Of a stretch of DNA of 64,000 nucleotides, positions 20,325 to 32,288 are shown piece by piece. The stretch is from Nothopassalora personata. Lineage: Eukaryota; Ascomycota; Dothideomycetes; Mycosphaerellales; Mycosphaerellaceae. Within the stretch, counting starts at the first letter, position 1; every line of letters starts with the position of its first letter. The notes beneath the pieces were generated by a model. The model ran no database searches. It saw nothing but the letters and a program-made list of their open reading frames with translations, and was not told the DNA's origin. The DNA lies in NCBI GenBank assembly GCA_033816765.1, contig CM066287.1, positions 4,154,001 to 4,218,000 of the forward strand, in the 5' to 3' direction. A program made the translations under genes and the position numbers.

Positions 20325-22301
20325 CTAGGCGCGGACGCCAGCATATATGGGGTTCCCACTTCCATTCCTACTACTCATCGCGGGCCTGTTGCCACTGCTC
20401 TGTCTGGTGTAGCCCTGGCCAGATCGCACCTTGAGATCCTCTGGTCGCATACGTGGCGCGTAACGAACACTTTCACGCAGATCGTCCTCTGGTGGTCCGT
20501 ACGGACCATACTTTTCGCGAGGTGAGCCCGACGTAGGTCGACTCTCGTTCTTCTCACCATGATAAAGCGGTATGGAAGCATCGCGTGGACTGCGATCATG
20601 TTCGTGACCTGTTCGCTGCCGTCCATGCGGAGTTTGCTCAACACCTTGGCCGGGTGTATGGATGTAGCTTGTTGTGCGACTAGGTTGAAGTGGTGGCCGA
20701 GTGGTGTCAGGATATCTCGCCGAAGTTGTACGAGGTCTGTCGCGGTCCTCGCGGGGAAGGCGTGTCTCGCGGTCACGGGTGTCCTTTACCGGCGAAGGAG
20801 AGCGTGTAACCTTGCGCGTGTAAGCGGGACGAGCAGCACTACTTGGCTGTCGAGCCTCAGGCGATCTCAACTCAGTGCGGTATCCATCAGGGGTGGGATA
20901 TTCCTCATCATCTGCATATTGTCTTCCATAGCGATATCTAGAAGACTTGTTGGTGGCGGCAGCGCCAGTGTGCTCGGTTGTGGCTCCAGGTGTCGCAGCT
21001 GGGGTGGGCAGACCGTTAGGCATCTCAGTTTGCCGAACATCTGATCGCTTGTACTGAGTAGGGGGGTCCACGCGAGTAGCTCTACCATACGGCATGGTCT
21101 CAGCTCGTCTCACTTGGGGAATCTCAGGCGCAGCTTCTGCATCAGGCTGGAGAGAATATGAGCGGCTCTTCTCCGCTGGCAAACGGATGTCAGCAGGGGA
21201 AGATCTAGCATGATTAAGCGCAGGTGCTGCCGTTCGCCCTTCTCGTTCTTCGGAGATATCTTCGGCACTTGTTCGACGCTCTGTACGGCGCGAGGACGTC
21301 TTTCTTTCTGATTCGCGAGTCGAAAGCTTGGGCCGTTCCGAGACCTTGCGCACTGCAGCCGGACGGCCATCGCGGCCTTTCATGTACTCGATGTTATCCC
21401 TTGACGAACTCATGCGCACGGGAGAGGGACGACGTTCGGTGTCTGGCCGTTGCCGACTCCGCATAGACTGTTGAATGTAGTCACGCGCATCGCTGCTGGC
21501 AGAGAACATCTTGCGTGTCCGATCATCGTGGTAGTCGTCTGCAGTCTGTTGCTGCTGATGCGCTTTGTTGTAGTACCCGTCCTTGGCTTTTCGTTCCTCC
21601 TCACGATCGCGGAGTTCTTTGGCCCATCGTGCATATTCGGACTCACCGCTCTCGGAGTCCTCGTCGACGTAGGGGGTGTGCTTGCGATCACGGTCCTTCC
21701 TGGAATCTTTCTCGGCCTTTCTCGTCTTCTCCTTACGATGGTCACGCTCGTTCTCCTTGGTACTCCGACTGAAGAAACCTCGAGGCTTCTCTTTCTCCTT
21801 GACATCATGGCCAGATCTGCGCGATGAGCGCTCGTATTCAGGCTCTTTTCGAGCCGTGGCCCTTGCCGGTTGGTCAAAATAAGACTCGGCAGCATATGAC
21901 GGTTTGCGCTCCTCGTACTGTGGAGTGACTCGTTCTGAACTGCGCGTGCCGTAACCTGATCTCATCGGCTCATGTGCCGTCCTGTACGGCGCCGGTGCAG
22001 AGCGCGACTCTGTCGCACGTGATCCTGACCCTCCCTGTCTTCCCATGGCCTCCCTCTTCAACTCTGCCAGTCTGACCTGCGCGTCATATCGCGCCCTCCT
22101 GTCCTCGTCGACCAGAATTTCGTAGGCGGTCTGAATCTTGTGAAACTTGTCGGAAGCCTCCTGTTTGGCGGCGGGATCCGTGACCTTGTCGGGGTGGCAT
22201 TTCAGTACCAGCTTCCTGTGGGCTGTCTTGATGTTCGCCGTAGTCGCATCTTTGGGTACTCCCAGGGCCAAGTACGGATCCGGTGGTAACGGCGACGCCA
22301 T
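20325..22301 (-). CDS. J-domain (DnaJ/Hsp40) protein with long charged tail
   Basis: 658 residues if started at ATG 22301 (MASPLPPDPYLALGV); an in-frame ATG at 22409 would add 36 Pro/Thr-rich residues. A J domain covers residues 7-70: DPYLALGVPKDATTANIKTA, KCHPDKV with the essential HPD, KFHKIQTAYEILVD and DRRARYD. There is no Gly/Phe region or zinc finger, so it is a class III (C-type) J protein. The remaining 580 residues are very rich in Arg, Ser, Glu and Pro (for example RDREERKAKDGYY), probably disordered. It should recruit and stimulate an Hsp70; nuclear or RNA-related substrates are plausible from the RS-like tail, but that is inference. Confidence 0.85.
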   Translation of the reverse strand: MASPLPPDPYLALGVPKDATTANIKTAHRKLVLKCHPDKVTDPAAKQEASDKFHKIQTAYEILVDEDRRARYDAQVRLAELKREAMGRQGGSGSRATESRSAPAPYRTAHEPMRSGYGTRSSERVTPQYEERKPSYAAESYFDQPARATARKEPEYERSSRRSGHDVKEKEKPRGFFSRSTKENERDHRKEKTRKAEKDSRKDRDRKHTPYVDEDSESGESEYARWAKELRDREEERKAKDGYYNKAHQQQQTADDYHDDRTRKMFSASSDARDYIQQSMRSRQRPDTERRPSPVRMSSSRDNIEYMKGRDGRPAAVRKVSERPKLSTRESERKTSSRRTERRTSAEDISEEREGRTAAPALNHARSSPADIRLPAEKSRSYSLQPDAEAAPEIPQVRRAETMPYGRATRVDPPTQYKRSDVRQTEMPNGLPTPAATPGATTEHTGAAATNKSSRYRYGRQYADDEEYPTPDGYRTELRSPEARQPSSAARPAYTRKVTRSPSPVKDTRDRETRLPREDRDRPRTTSARYPDTTRPPLQPSRTTSYIHTPGQGVEQTPHGRQRTGHEHDRSPRDASIPLYHGEKNESRPTSGSPREKYGPYGPPEDDLRESVRYAPRMRPEDLKVRSGQGYTRQSSGNRPAMSSRNGSGNPIYAGVRA

Positions 22302-24135
22302 GACCGGAGTCTGGTGACGTGGGCCGGTCAGCGTTGACGGGTCAGGCTGGCGCGGTAGGAGGAAGGGCGTGGTAGCGAAGTGATGTGGAAGTTGAGTGTC
22401 GGGCGGCAAAAGTGGAGGTTGATACAGTCAGAACGTCGCCTGGGCCGGTGCCGCGAAGAATATAGCAGAACGCCTCCCTGCACCCGTTCGCTTCGCCTCG
22501 CAGCAATTCGCGCAAAGATCAGCAGGAGTCGGCGAGTGTCTGCAGGCCGGGGGAACTGCGTGAGCGGTAGGGTCCGACGGGTGCTGAGCCAAGAAGTATG
22601 ACGAACGGAGCGAACGGTTCCTTCTCGAAGGTTGAAGCGAGCCCTAGTAATTCTACTGTAATTCTTAGGCTAGCAATCACAAAGACATCATCAATACCGT
22701 GGCCGACGAGAAGGAAGGGTGACAGTTGGGTGCGACACGGTTCGTGGCACAGCACACGAGGCCGCGTGCTGAGCTCACGGTGCAGAGCGGTAGAAGTAGA
22801 ACTATCGCGGGATGCCGGCGCCAGAGAGGTAGCGCAACAGTAACACCACCAATGCTTTTGGTGCTGGTCGCGGTCGCAGGGTCTGCCTGGCCGCAGCGGT
22901 GAGCAACGACGAGGAATTGGCCGGAAGGCTGTGTAAAGACTTGTCTCTTGCGTCTTCCTTGGTGCCAAGTCTAGAATACAGAACGAGGTAGAAGTCGTGG
23001 CAAGATGCACGGCGGATGATGAGACTGCTTCCTGCGTTCGTTGACAACCGCCCTCTCATAAGAAGAAAATCGCACGACAACAAGTGGCGATGCTCCACGT
23101 ATCTTGGAGCAAGCCGGTTGACTGCACTGCGTGGCGACGCTGACCTGCTGTTGGCGCCGCGGTCGCATCAACTTCACTCAACATGCAAAGCTAATGTACA
23201 ATCAAATCCAGTAGAAACAATCATCACAGCAAACGCAGCCACGCTGGCCTTTGCGATTGGTCGACGCCCGGCGGCTTTCTTCCTACTGGTTCTCCGCCTG
23301 GTTGACGCTGGAGACATCCCCGATCACCACAAAGGCAATGCTAGGCAACTGATTCAACTCACGCAGCTCCTGCAGGTATTCTGTCCCCGCGGACAAAGCC
23401 ATGTAGAGTTCAGATGTGCTGGAGGTGCTTTGGCGATAGGCCAGTCCGAAACGCCCGAGCCGTATCTTGGCCCAGTCTTGCCAATAACAGAACCACAGCT
23501 GTGATGATTACATTACCATGCGATTCCTCCAATTCGCACAGCAGGGTAGAAGGAAGACGAATGGAAGCGGTCGCCAGACTTCCAAGCTTGTATGGAGCTC
23601 GGGATTTACCGCCCAACAAGAGACTCATATTGATGTAATGGCGAGACAAATTCGTCCTGGCCATGTGACCCGATCACGATATCTCCGCATTTCGAGCTGC
23701 AGGAGGTCCATTCGAGCTGGCTCAACAACCCGATCCGAGTGCAGGGTACGGTCTCATTCAAAACTACAGTACAGTGGGACCTCCGTCATAAGTAAGTGGG
23801 TAGCTCATCTGACTCATCGCTATAACTCAGACATCGTTAAACAGGACGCCAAGATCGGGTGACCTAGGTACGACTATGCCTTAGAACCACCTACAGCCTC
23901 GTCGTCGACACCTGATTAGGTCTAGTATTAGGCGTACATTCTGCCTCCGAGGACTCGAGGAACTATCTCGCGGACACGTAGCCCTGTTAGAACGCAGGAC
24001 TTTATCGTAATCTCTACTATCGTAGCGCTATACAAAATTGCGTGGCACCAGATCATATCGTTACGAAGGAGGTATCGTTACTCGGAAGATCGCTATAGTG
24101 GAAGTCCGACTTTAGATGCATGCCTTACGTGATCT
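22302..24135. other. Gene-poor stretch
   Basis: About 1.8 kb between the divergent-facing J-domain start and the phosphoesterase stop. The first 700 bases hold the J-domain promoter and overlapping shadow frames. A coding-like fragment is listed separately at 23283-23498. From about 23870 to 24070 the sequence becomes rich in TpA and in stops on all frames (GTATTAGGCGTAC, CGCTATACAAAATTG), like a small RIP-altered remnant. No complete gene is supported. Confidence 0.45.
23283..23498 (-). pseudogene. Coding-like fragment of unknown family
   Basis: After an acceptor-like CATCACAG the minus strand reads 71 residues without a stop, including RLGRFGLAYRQSTSSTSEL, ELNQLPSIAFVVIGDVSS and the end VNQAENQ before TAG. 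Composition is protein-like and a second coding-like frame (RLPSTLLCELEESHG) lies just upstream in another register, but no combination of splice sites joins them. It could be the last exon of a small gene or the remains of one. No family recognised. Confidence 0.25.
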
Positions 24136-25430
24136 TCACCCTGCCTTGCCCGAGAATGCGCTGTCATTCGGCACATGGACGTCGACCACAATGGGTTTGT
24201 TGCAAGGAGGTGAGCCGTTGATGCTGTGTGATTTTGACATGATACTGCTGTTGATGACCGCAGTCCTCCCGGGTACGAGTGGCAACATCTCTGGCGATTC
24301 TCCAGTAAGGTCGAGCGACGATTGCTTCTTGTTGCCAGCGCCGGGATCTTGCCTAGTAACAGAAGTGCGTCAGCCAAAGTCAAGGGCTACACAGAAGTGT
24401 GTTGTTAGATGGCGCAGCACTTGACCCCGAAAGTCGTTGTCGAGGCGAGGGCTTCGCCCGCCGTAGTATGCTCCGGCAACTATACTTCGCGACCTCGAGT
24501 GATCTTTTCGCCAGTGCAGCAGCATCGAAGTTAATCGTCAGTCACGGCAACTTCAGTACATACCATACTGTCATAGCAGAAGCTCCTGCGTTCAACGCTT
24601 CCCAGTCGACCACAAGTGCCCCTCTACCCTCGCTGCCCAAACACAAGGGTATTAGCCATACTCGGGCGCCACGTGGTCATGTCTCAGCGACCGGTGCTAG
24701 GCAGGGGCGGGGGGGGGTAAAGGGTTTGTCTCAAGCTGGCGTTGCCTCGACCCTTTATACTTACTGGCAATGCCCACAGATGTGCAGCATGGGCTTGACT
24801 CGTGCCAGTGCAGTGCCCAAGGTCGAGCATCCGCCTTCGATCCAGTGCTTGCTGGTGTCCAGCAATCCAGCTGCTGGCGTGTGAGTAACTAAGACATCTA
24901 TACCGGACGGAATACCACCCCAGATGCTGCTAGCATCTTCGACCGGGTATTGAAAGGCCCAGTTCTGCTTTCCACGATCGGGCGAATACGGCGAGCCGAA
25001 CACACGGAGAGATACACCTTTTTGCGGTAAATGTATCACAGTCTCGGCACTGCAGATACGTGACATCAGGATTAGCAACCAGCAGCTGTCTGCAAGCCTC
25101 AACGTCTGCAGGTAGCACACTCCATCCATTCTTGTGCTTCAGCGTGTAACCTGGATCTAATGATAGATCGTGGTTGCCCGCGATTACGATTTTGGCCGAG
25201 AATTCTGCTTTCGATATCCAGTCCACAGCCTTCTTGAGCTCTCCCAGGCTACCTCGATTCGTGAGGTCGCCAGCATGAATAAGAATGTCTCCTTTTGCCT
25301 TCGGGAGCGTGAAACCTTCGCCAGGCCGCTTGTTGTGCTGGGAATCTATCAGTTGTATGCTTCGAGCCCGTGTCCGTACGAGCCTCACCGTATCTGACAC
25401 GCAGACAATGCATACTTTCGTTGGACTCAT
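24136..25430 (-). CDS. Calcineurin-like metallophosphoesterase, one frame-disrupting base
   Basis: Exons 25389-25430, 24765-25337, 24564-24632 and 24136-24352. All metallophosphoesterase motifs are present in order: VSDTHN (across intron 1), GDILIHAGDLTNRG, IVIAGNHDLSLD, VLVTHTPAAGLLD and ICGHCHEGRGA (across intron 2), then a typical C-terminus (NKKQSSLDLTG, NKPIVVDVHVPND). The enzyme should hydrolyse phosphoester bonds with two metal ions; substrate unknown (MPPED-like branch). Total exon length is 901 nt, one base over a multiple of three. The frame changes between VTYLQ and ETVIHLPQKG at about 25040-25050, where no intron fits. Dropping one base there gives 299 residues. So either a sequence error or a very recent inactivation. 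Confidence 0.82.
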
Positions 25431-26248
25431 TTTCGCTGAATGTTTGATCGCAACGGCCGTGACAGAGGGGGAATTGCGAGCACAACGAGTTCCTGCATAT
25501 CGATGAGCCAAAGATATTCAGCCGCACTTCCAGGCAACATCCACTATGTCACGCAGGACTCTTGAAACAGATTCTTCAAGAGGAAATCATTGAAGGTGAA
25601 TTGTGTTTCGCAAGAATACGAAGGAGTGCTTGGTTAAGAGCAGCGAGATGTATGAAACCGCCTGCGCCTTCCTTTGCTGGGTCAGCGCCTTGGCTCGGTC
25701 TGCACGAGCAACGGGTCTTAACGACCTTCACTTCACTCCATCATATTTATGTTCACACACTCACACTCACCATATCAAGATCAAGCGGCCAGTAACCACT
25801 GAACGAGGCGTCTGTTCTCACAGCCACCATGCAAAAACCGCAGTGGTCCCACGATGATGTAGCGATCCAACCTCCTTTCAATGATGTTGGGACTTCACTT
25901 CACCATACTCCAATACCGCATTCAGGATGCCGCTTCTGCTGTCACGAGTTTCGACGGCTTCAGGGAACTGCTCTACGCCAATGACTACTACCAGATGCTA
26001 TGCTAATGAGGAGGGAGCCATGGAATGTAGGTGAAGTGTAGTGAAGTTGATGTCACGCTCTTGATCAACCGTTTTTGCACCCTGCCACTTCGCTGAGCTT
26101 AAAACTAACAACGCGCGCGGGGATAGGCAGTAGGTAAGCATTGGAAAACAACGCCCACAATGCCACTTTCACGTGGGCAACCTCCATACAAGACCACGAC
26201 TGCCTCAGTCTTTTCAACAGCGATCTAACCTAGCTTTCACACGCTGCG
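25431..26248. other. Divergent intergenic region
   Basis: 818 bases between the phosphoesterase start (minus) and the DUF7587-like gene start (plus), so two promoters. No long frame with a motif. A GC-rich ACAACGCGCGCGGGG lies near 26108-26122. Confidence 0.45.
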
Positions 26249-28521
26249 ATGGCACGCAAGTCTGGTTCAAGAGGTCAGGCTCAAGTGAAGTGGACTCTCT
26301 CCATGAAGCTGGCGGTCAATTACATCCATTCCGAACACAATCTAGCCAGGAATGAGAGGACGGCAGTCTTCAACCGAATATTCGCGGCAGAACTTGCAGC
26401 TAGCGGCTTACCAGAGGGTGTGTCTCAAAATATAGTCAGCGCACAGTGGGGCGAGCGCAACAAAACCAATCCAGACTGGATCGCAATTCGTCATCCAGAA
26501 TCAGAAGCTATCGATGCACATGCGAGAGACTCCATGCGAAGGCGCGTTCAGCAGGCGGTGCAAGGCAAAAGTGGCGAAAGCACGCCCAGTGGGAACGTTG
26601 GCGAGAAATTCACCAGCAGCACACCAACCGACTCGTTTGCTATTACTACGACGCCCCGTGGGCGAGGCGGAGGCAATGCTACGACCGCTCACTTTCTTGC
26701 TCGTTCATCAGCAAGCAACGATGAGTCTCCGACGGATGTCTTCATGTCCATGACTCTACAAGACCGTCCACCCGCTGTCGCGAGTAGCAGTACACGACGG
26801 CAAACTTCATTCCGAGAGGCACTGTCGCGCGCCGCTTACACGTCACCTGACACGCCATCGCCATCGAAGAAACAGACGGTTGCATCTACGGGACGAAAGA
26901 AACGCTCGTTCGTCGACGGCAGCGACGATGACGACTACAGCCCAAGTCCGAAGCGTGTCGCATCGAGGCAGCCAAAAGCGGTCGTCATGGTCCCACGCAC
27001 TCCTCTGGCAGCGGGGTCGCGGCGAAGTGCTGCCTTCACTAAATCACCAACAGGGAAACCTCCCAGGGTGCCCACCACTATGAACAACGGGAAGACTATT
27101 TTGTTGACGAAGCGTCAAGCTGAGACACTCACTACACGGTCTCAACCTGTCGACAAGTATCGAGCGCATCCACCTATGAAGGGGCTGCTCTTTAGAGTCT
27201 GGGAAGAAGACCCAGATTGCAAGCGGGACAGCAGGCAAGGACACTGCGCCAGAAAGTACTGGCGGAAGAACGACGTGCCCAACGATCCGCCCACAACGCT
27301 TGACCCTACAGACGTTTTGAACCACATGGATCGCGAGATGACAGACAGTCCGTTCATCTCTACATGCAGTCGAGTATGTCATTATAATATAATGTTGTGA
27401 CTTGGCTTCGCTGACATTTGTATAGCTCATATGGACGATTCAACTGATGTTGAAATATCTCACGCAAGGAAAGACTTCATGTAGGGTCTCCGTGATCAAC
27501 GCCGCAGCCCTCGATCAACGTTCCATCTTCCACGCTCGTCCTTATCACGACGATCTAGTCAAGATGGCGGCTTTTACAAACGGCGCTTGGCGTTACCACG
27601 GCTCGCACGAATATCTCATCTTCAAGCAGGTGAGACATCGCTTCGCGCGTAGGCTTGAGATTCATACTCACCATATCCTACAGATCCCAGCAGAGGCCAT
27701 TGTCAGCGTCTTCCGTGCCCAGGACCTCGTGAAGGTAGCGACTGATGTTGAAGCCATTGGCCGTGCACTCCAGCTCGAAATTTTGCGCGTCTCACACGAG
27801 AATCTGACCCGCACGAAGATACCCACGATGAAGAAGAACCCTGTGGCGTTGAGCCAGGAGATTACCGGAGGTGTTGCTGAACTTTGCGCCTTCCTCGGTC
27901 TTGACGCTCATTCTGCTGTGGATCATTTATCGCACATCGTAACGTAGGGTGGAGTAACGATCCCGAGACCTGACATCTTGTACTGATCTACGCCTTAGCG
28001 ACGTTGTAGAAGGTTGGGCCCTCTCTGTGGAGAATCGTGAGGAAGAGGAGTGGTATCAACTTGCCACCGTGTTTGCAAGGCGCTTATGCAAGCTCAGCCC
28101 TCAGCCCATATCGTTCAAAGAGCGAGAAACAGCCAAATTCGCATTCCTCAATGGCGTCGCTTGGGGCTGTGGCGACCCAAACGCCGCTCACAAGCCAGAG
28201 TTGGTCGCGCAGAAGCAGAGGAAAGCAACGGCAGCTGGTCTAGCATCACCAGCTCGGATCTGTGCCAACGCGCTTGACGCCGCGAAGCTGTCAATTTTGG
28301 CATTCGAGACGGCGCAAAACACGCGCCACAGCCGATATCACCAGCAGCGGCTGCTGCACGACTCTCCTGGGAATCGCAGCATCAATTTGAGGTCTGATGA
28401 TCGAGTCAACATCGAGATTGACATGGATGGAGATATCGATGGCGGCTCGGATGAGGAGAACATGGAAGCGGATGAGAGCGATGACGGAATAATGTTCACT
28501 GACCACCAACTTGGTCTGTGA
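26249..28521 (+). CDS. DUF7587-like protein with acidic tail, nuclear-looking
   Basis: Exons 26249-27373, 27426-27629, 27684-27943 and 27999-28521 join to 2112 nt, 703 residues. The N-terminus (KWTLSMKLAVNYIHSEHNL, ..RTAVFNRIF.., QWGERNKTNPDW) resembles the small helical domain that often precedes DUF7587 in fungi. A Ser/Thr-rich basic linker with GRKKRSF and SPKR motifs follows. The DUF7587-like core begins near 310 (MKGLLFRVWEEDPDCK) with NHMDREMTDSPFISTCSRLI, then GSHEYLIFKQIPAEAIVSVF. The last 170 residues end in a run of Asp/Glu. No catalytic motif is evident and the role is unknown. The third donor is GTAGGG; using the first GT would break the frame. Confidence 0.75.
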
Positions 28522-28809
28522 GCAACAATTGAAGGTCTGCTCTGTGAGTACTGTTTTGCTGGAGTGGCAAGTCGTATGACGGGCAAAGTTGTTTGGAAGG
28601 CAAAGGCGTTGAAAAGGGCAAAGGCGTTTGGGGAAATGATTCTGGACGGAATATCCGGCCTGGTCTGGCGGATGCATAATATCGCATAGTACTACCAGTA
28701 CTTTCCTTGCCACGAGGACACGCTCAGCGCTTCAAGCGCCCATAATGCTAGTGTTACAAATCTCATCGCTGCAGGTGTCATGCTCAGTTCTGATTCTGCT
28801 CCCATGCAG

Positions 28810-31800
28810 TTAGTCATATCTTGGCCCGTCATCGTGTGCCGCTGGTGTCTGTTGTACTCGTTAGTCAACGCTTCTCACACTTCATTTGGTGACGCTTACC
28901 TCTGCTGAGTATGGACCCGGTGTTTCTGGGAAGCCACCAGGCGTGTTGTAAGACGCCGGTGTCTGATACCGACCACCTGAACCCCTATACGCACCCGGAG
29001 TCGGTTGATCGCCGTAGGTGCCAGGTGAAGGAGCAGAGTTGAAGCCCGGTGTTGGAGCCTCCATGCCGCCTGAGTAAGCCGGAGTCTTGGATCCAGACGC
29101 ATACGCTGGTGTCCTGCCGCCACTGTTCGGGTTCCAGGTCGATTGCTGCGAAGGATTAGCACATTGGATGACATCGTCGTCGATATTGATCACTCACCCC
29201 GCCACCTGCGCCTCCCCACACACTTCCACCTCCATAGCTAGTCGCTCCGCCATAGCTTGTTTGACCGCCATATGCTGTAGCGCCGCCAAAGCCGCCTCCG
29301 CCGTATGCAGTCTGACCTCCAGCGTAAGCAGGTGTGCGTGCACCACTGTCTTGCTTCCAGGTCGGTGTTCTGCCACCAGCTGCAGCGTATGCCGGTGTAC
29401 GCCCATAGCCAGCGTTAGGCGCACCGCCAAAGCCTCTACCTGGTGTCTGACCGTCCATCATGGGTGTGCGGCCGGGTGGACCACCGCCACGTCCAGACCC
29501 GAATGACCGCGCATCTGAGTTGATAACCTGGGCAGTATTGGGGTCGACGACAGCTAGTTTGTCCTTCGCTATCGTGACCTTCTTGTTCCTTGCATGAAGT
29601 TCAATGATGGCCATGTCATCGGTGGTGTCCTTGACAATGCCCATCATTCCCTTCGTGGTGCCGGCACGAATCTTGATGGTCTTGCCAATCAGCCGATCAC
29701 GACCCTTCTGTTGTGGTGGTGGCATGGGTGTCGCTCCAGCATTGGGGCCGCGAAGGGCAGTGTTCATCTTGGTCAGATCTGGTCCAACACGACCACCCTT
29801 GGCGGCCGCGATTTCCACATTCGCGGAACGCGCAACCCAGATACCAGCGTTGTCTCTTGACTCTCGACTTTGTGCGAAGACGTAGCTTCTGTGCACATGC
29901 AGAACATGGCCCGACTTGCTCTCACCTCCGTACTCGCGAACTGTGTCGCCGACTTTGATTTCGTTACCGGCGCGATCTGCTGCTGGACCCTGGTCTCTCC
30001 GCTTCTCGATCTTGTTCGATATGCTGGATGGAAGAATGGTGCGGACGCTGCCAAATTGGTCCATGACCCGCAAGCTTTCGCGGTCGACCTTGATGATGCA
30101 GCCCACGGTCGAAGCATCTAGTTGCACCAATTCAAACATTTCGTACTTGCTGCCGCCAACCACACCACCGCTGTCCGTCGCTTCCCGCAGGTCCTTGGCG
30201 AAAACGGTTCTCTCTTCCTGGGTGCTGTCGGTGAGGATGGTTACGCGATCCTCCTTGGTTCTGACCACCATGCCCACTTCGTCTTGCCACTTGCTGCCGC
30301 CTATGACCTTGACGTGATCGCCCTCCCGGAACAGCTTCCGAAGATCTCGGATGGGTGCCTCAACAGTCTGTCCTCGAAGCTGTCCCTCGTCAATGCGTAT
30401 CTTGACTACCTCACCGTAGACTTCCACAGCACGACCGGTCAGACCCTTTTGTTCACCCTTGTAGATCTGCACCTTATCACCTGGCAAGTAATCAGCACCA
30501 GCGCTTGTCTTGAGCGTTGCCGCCAATGCCGCCAGATCGAGGTTCTCAGTGCCATCATCGTTGCCGGCCGCAAATTTGGTGACTTCCTCGAGAGTGGGAT
30601 TGACGTTGGCCGTCTCTAGAGTACCAATCTTGAATGGATCAATCAGAAACCCGTCAACGTATTCTTTGCCCTGGTAGTTCCAGACGTTGTGCGACAGGCC
30701 CTGTTGCCCTTTGTTGAGGTATCTGCCGTGCCTCTTTCTAGCCTCGACCTCGCTGAAGAGGCGAGCTGCAGGACGTTGCCCTACCGCGCGTTGAACTCGC
30801 TTCCGCTTCATGCCGCCCTGACCGTCAGATTCCATTACAGGGGCATTCGCATCCTCCGTCAAGCCATAGTCGAGGCGAGGTACAAGCTTGAGATATACTT
30901 CCGTACCATTTGGCTCAATCGAATCGACTTGTGCGAGATCTCCAGCGTACAGACCTCGCTTTGGCCTCACATACATACCCGGCTCGAGGCGTTTTTGTTT
31001 CTTGGTTCGCAGGAGATCGGGCATCTCTTCGACGGGGATCATCTGCGGCTTCGTGCCAAAAAATATGTGCGTAATGCCCTCAAGAGATGGCATGATATCG
31101 TCCTGACGCATCGCTTCGACGTAAAGACTACCGCTCATGGGTCCGCTTCGCTCGAACGCCGAGTAGATCTGCACAGGCTCCCGGCTCTTGGACCGCTCCA
31201 CTATTCGGTGCTGGATGGAGAAGACGACCTCGCGCTCCTTGCCTGGCCGACACTTCAACCGCCAGATGCGCGGGTCGTTCACACTGGGAAGTAGCAGACG
31301 TTGTGGAACAATCGCAGCACCAGCTCCTCCACTCCGCGCCTGGCGACCGTATCTCTCTTTCAGCCTCGCTGCTGTCTCTTCCACATCCATGGCCTCCTGA
31401 GCCTCTCGCTGCCTATCGAGCTCGCGATGCATGCGGTCATCACGATCAGCGCCGGGAGGAAGCTCTTGTAGGTCGTCTGGGTGCATCTCTTCGCCGGGCA
31501 GGTCATCCTCTTCTTCCGGTTCTTCCTCATCGTCCTCGTCCACTTCAGCCTCAACGTCGATGAACTGGTTTCGCTTCGACGTCTTCCGCCGCTTACGCGA
31601 GACCTGATCCTCGTCGTCTTCCTCATCTTCTTCCTCTTCCTCCTCGTCCTGATTCTCCTCGTCCTCTTCCGCATCGCCATTATCAATGTCATTGCCACCG
31701 TCTTCGTCATCCGCCGCTCCGTTCACGCGCTCCGCATCTTCCTCCTTGAGCTCATCATCGCCGTCTGCTTCTCCTCGCGACCCAGCAACCGGTCCTTCGG

Positions 31801-31924
31801 TGTCGTCATCTTCGACTGCCCCTCGCGGCTTCGCGTCGCCTTCATCGTCGCTACCGATTTCGGCCTGTGGGTTAAAGTCATCTTCCTCCTCGTCATCAAA
31901 GTTCTGGTCGAGGATGTTGGACAT
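28810..31924 (-). CDS. SPT5: Transcription elongation factor SPT5
   Basis: Exons 29198-31924, 28900-29145 and 28810-28848 give 1003 residues. Layout is that of SPT5: acidic N-terminus (residues 1-160, long Glu/Asp runs around RKRRKTSKRNQ), NGN domain from about 210 (DPRIWRLKCRPGKEREVVF ... SLYVEAMRQDD), then several KOW domains (YVRPKRGLYAGDLAQVDSIE; PGDKVQIYKGEQKGLTGRA; EGDHVKVIGGSKWQDEVGM; GKTIKIRAGTTKGMMGIV) and a C-terminal repeat region with many (R/K)TPAY, TPAW-like units and Gly-rich TAYGG repeats. SPT5 binds SPT4 through NGN, clamps RNA polymerase II and its CTR is phosphorylated by Bur1/CDK9. Splicing of the small last exon gives the typical TPAAHDDGPRYD end. Confidence 0.96.
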
Positions 31925-32288
31925 TGTGGGTGAGAGTTTCGGAATGTCGCTAATGTGTCAAAGAGAGAAGCTGCACACGGGTGGTCTGGTGGCAGTTTGG
32001 CAGTCTGGTGAGGTGGTGGTGTGAGAGTGAGGAAGAATGAAGGAGGGGAGTTGATGTTCAAAGCTGGAATGCGAGCATGGACTTTCCATAGACGCGGATG
32101 CGGCTCCGCCGACTAAGCGACGCGCTCGACAGCTCGTGACTTTCTTTGCTCCCCTATTCACAAACAAAGCAGGACCATTTCAAGTGAGAGTCACTACCTC
32201 GAAGGTGTATATTCCAAGTATAACCGCATCACAGCTGTAATTATCATCGCATCCTTTCTGTACATTATGCTGGTCATACAGTATATGG
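31925..32288. other. Intergenic, SPT5 promoter / UVE1 3' flank
   Basis: 364 bases. SPT5 starts at 31924 on the minus strand and UVE1 stops at 32289 on the same strand. Nothing else seen. Confidence 0.5.

Noticed and set aside
22519..23010. 163-codon minus frame
   Set aside because: It overlaps other frames in a promoter region, with no motif and no supporting splice or composition signal.
24700..24725. G9 run and G-rich cluster as a possible G-quadruplex regulator
   Set aside because: It lies inside an intron of the phosphoesterase and has only one long G run, so a simple homopolymer is enough.
27447..28521. Separate genes at 27447 and 28027
   Set aside because: Splice sites join them in frame to the gene starting at 26249, giving one 703-residue protein.
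29087..31933. Several plus-strand frames of 100-200 codons opposite SPT5
   Set aside because: They mirror the SPT5 coding strand, have no motifs and are shadows.
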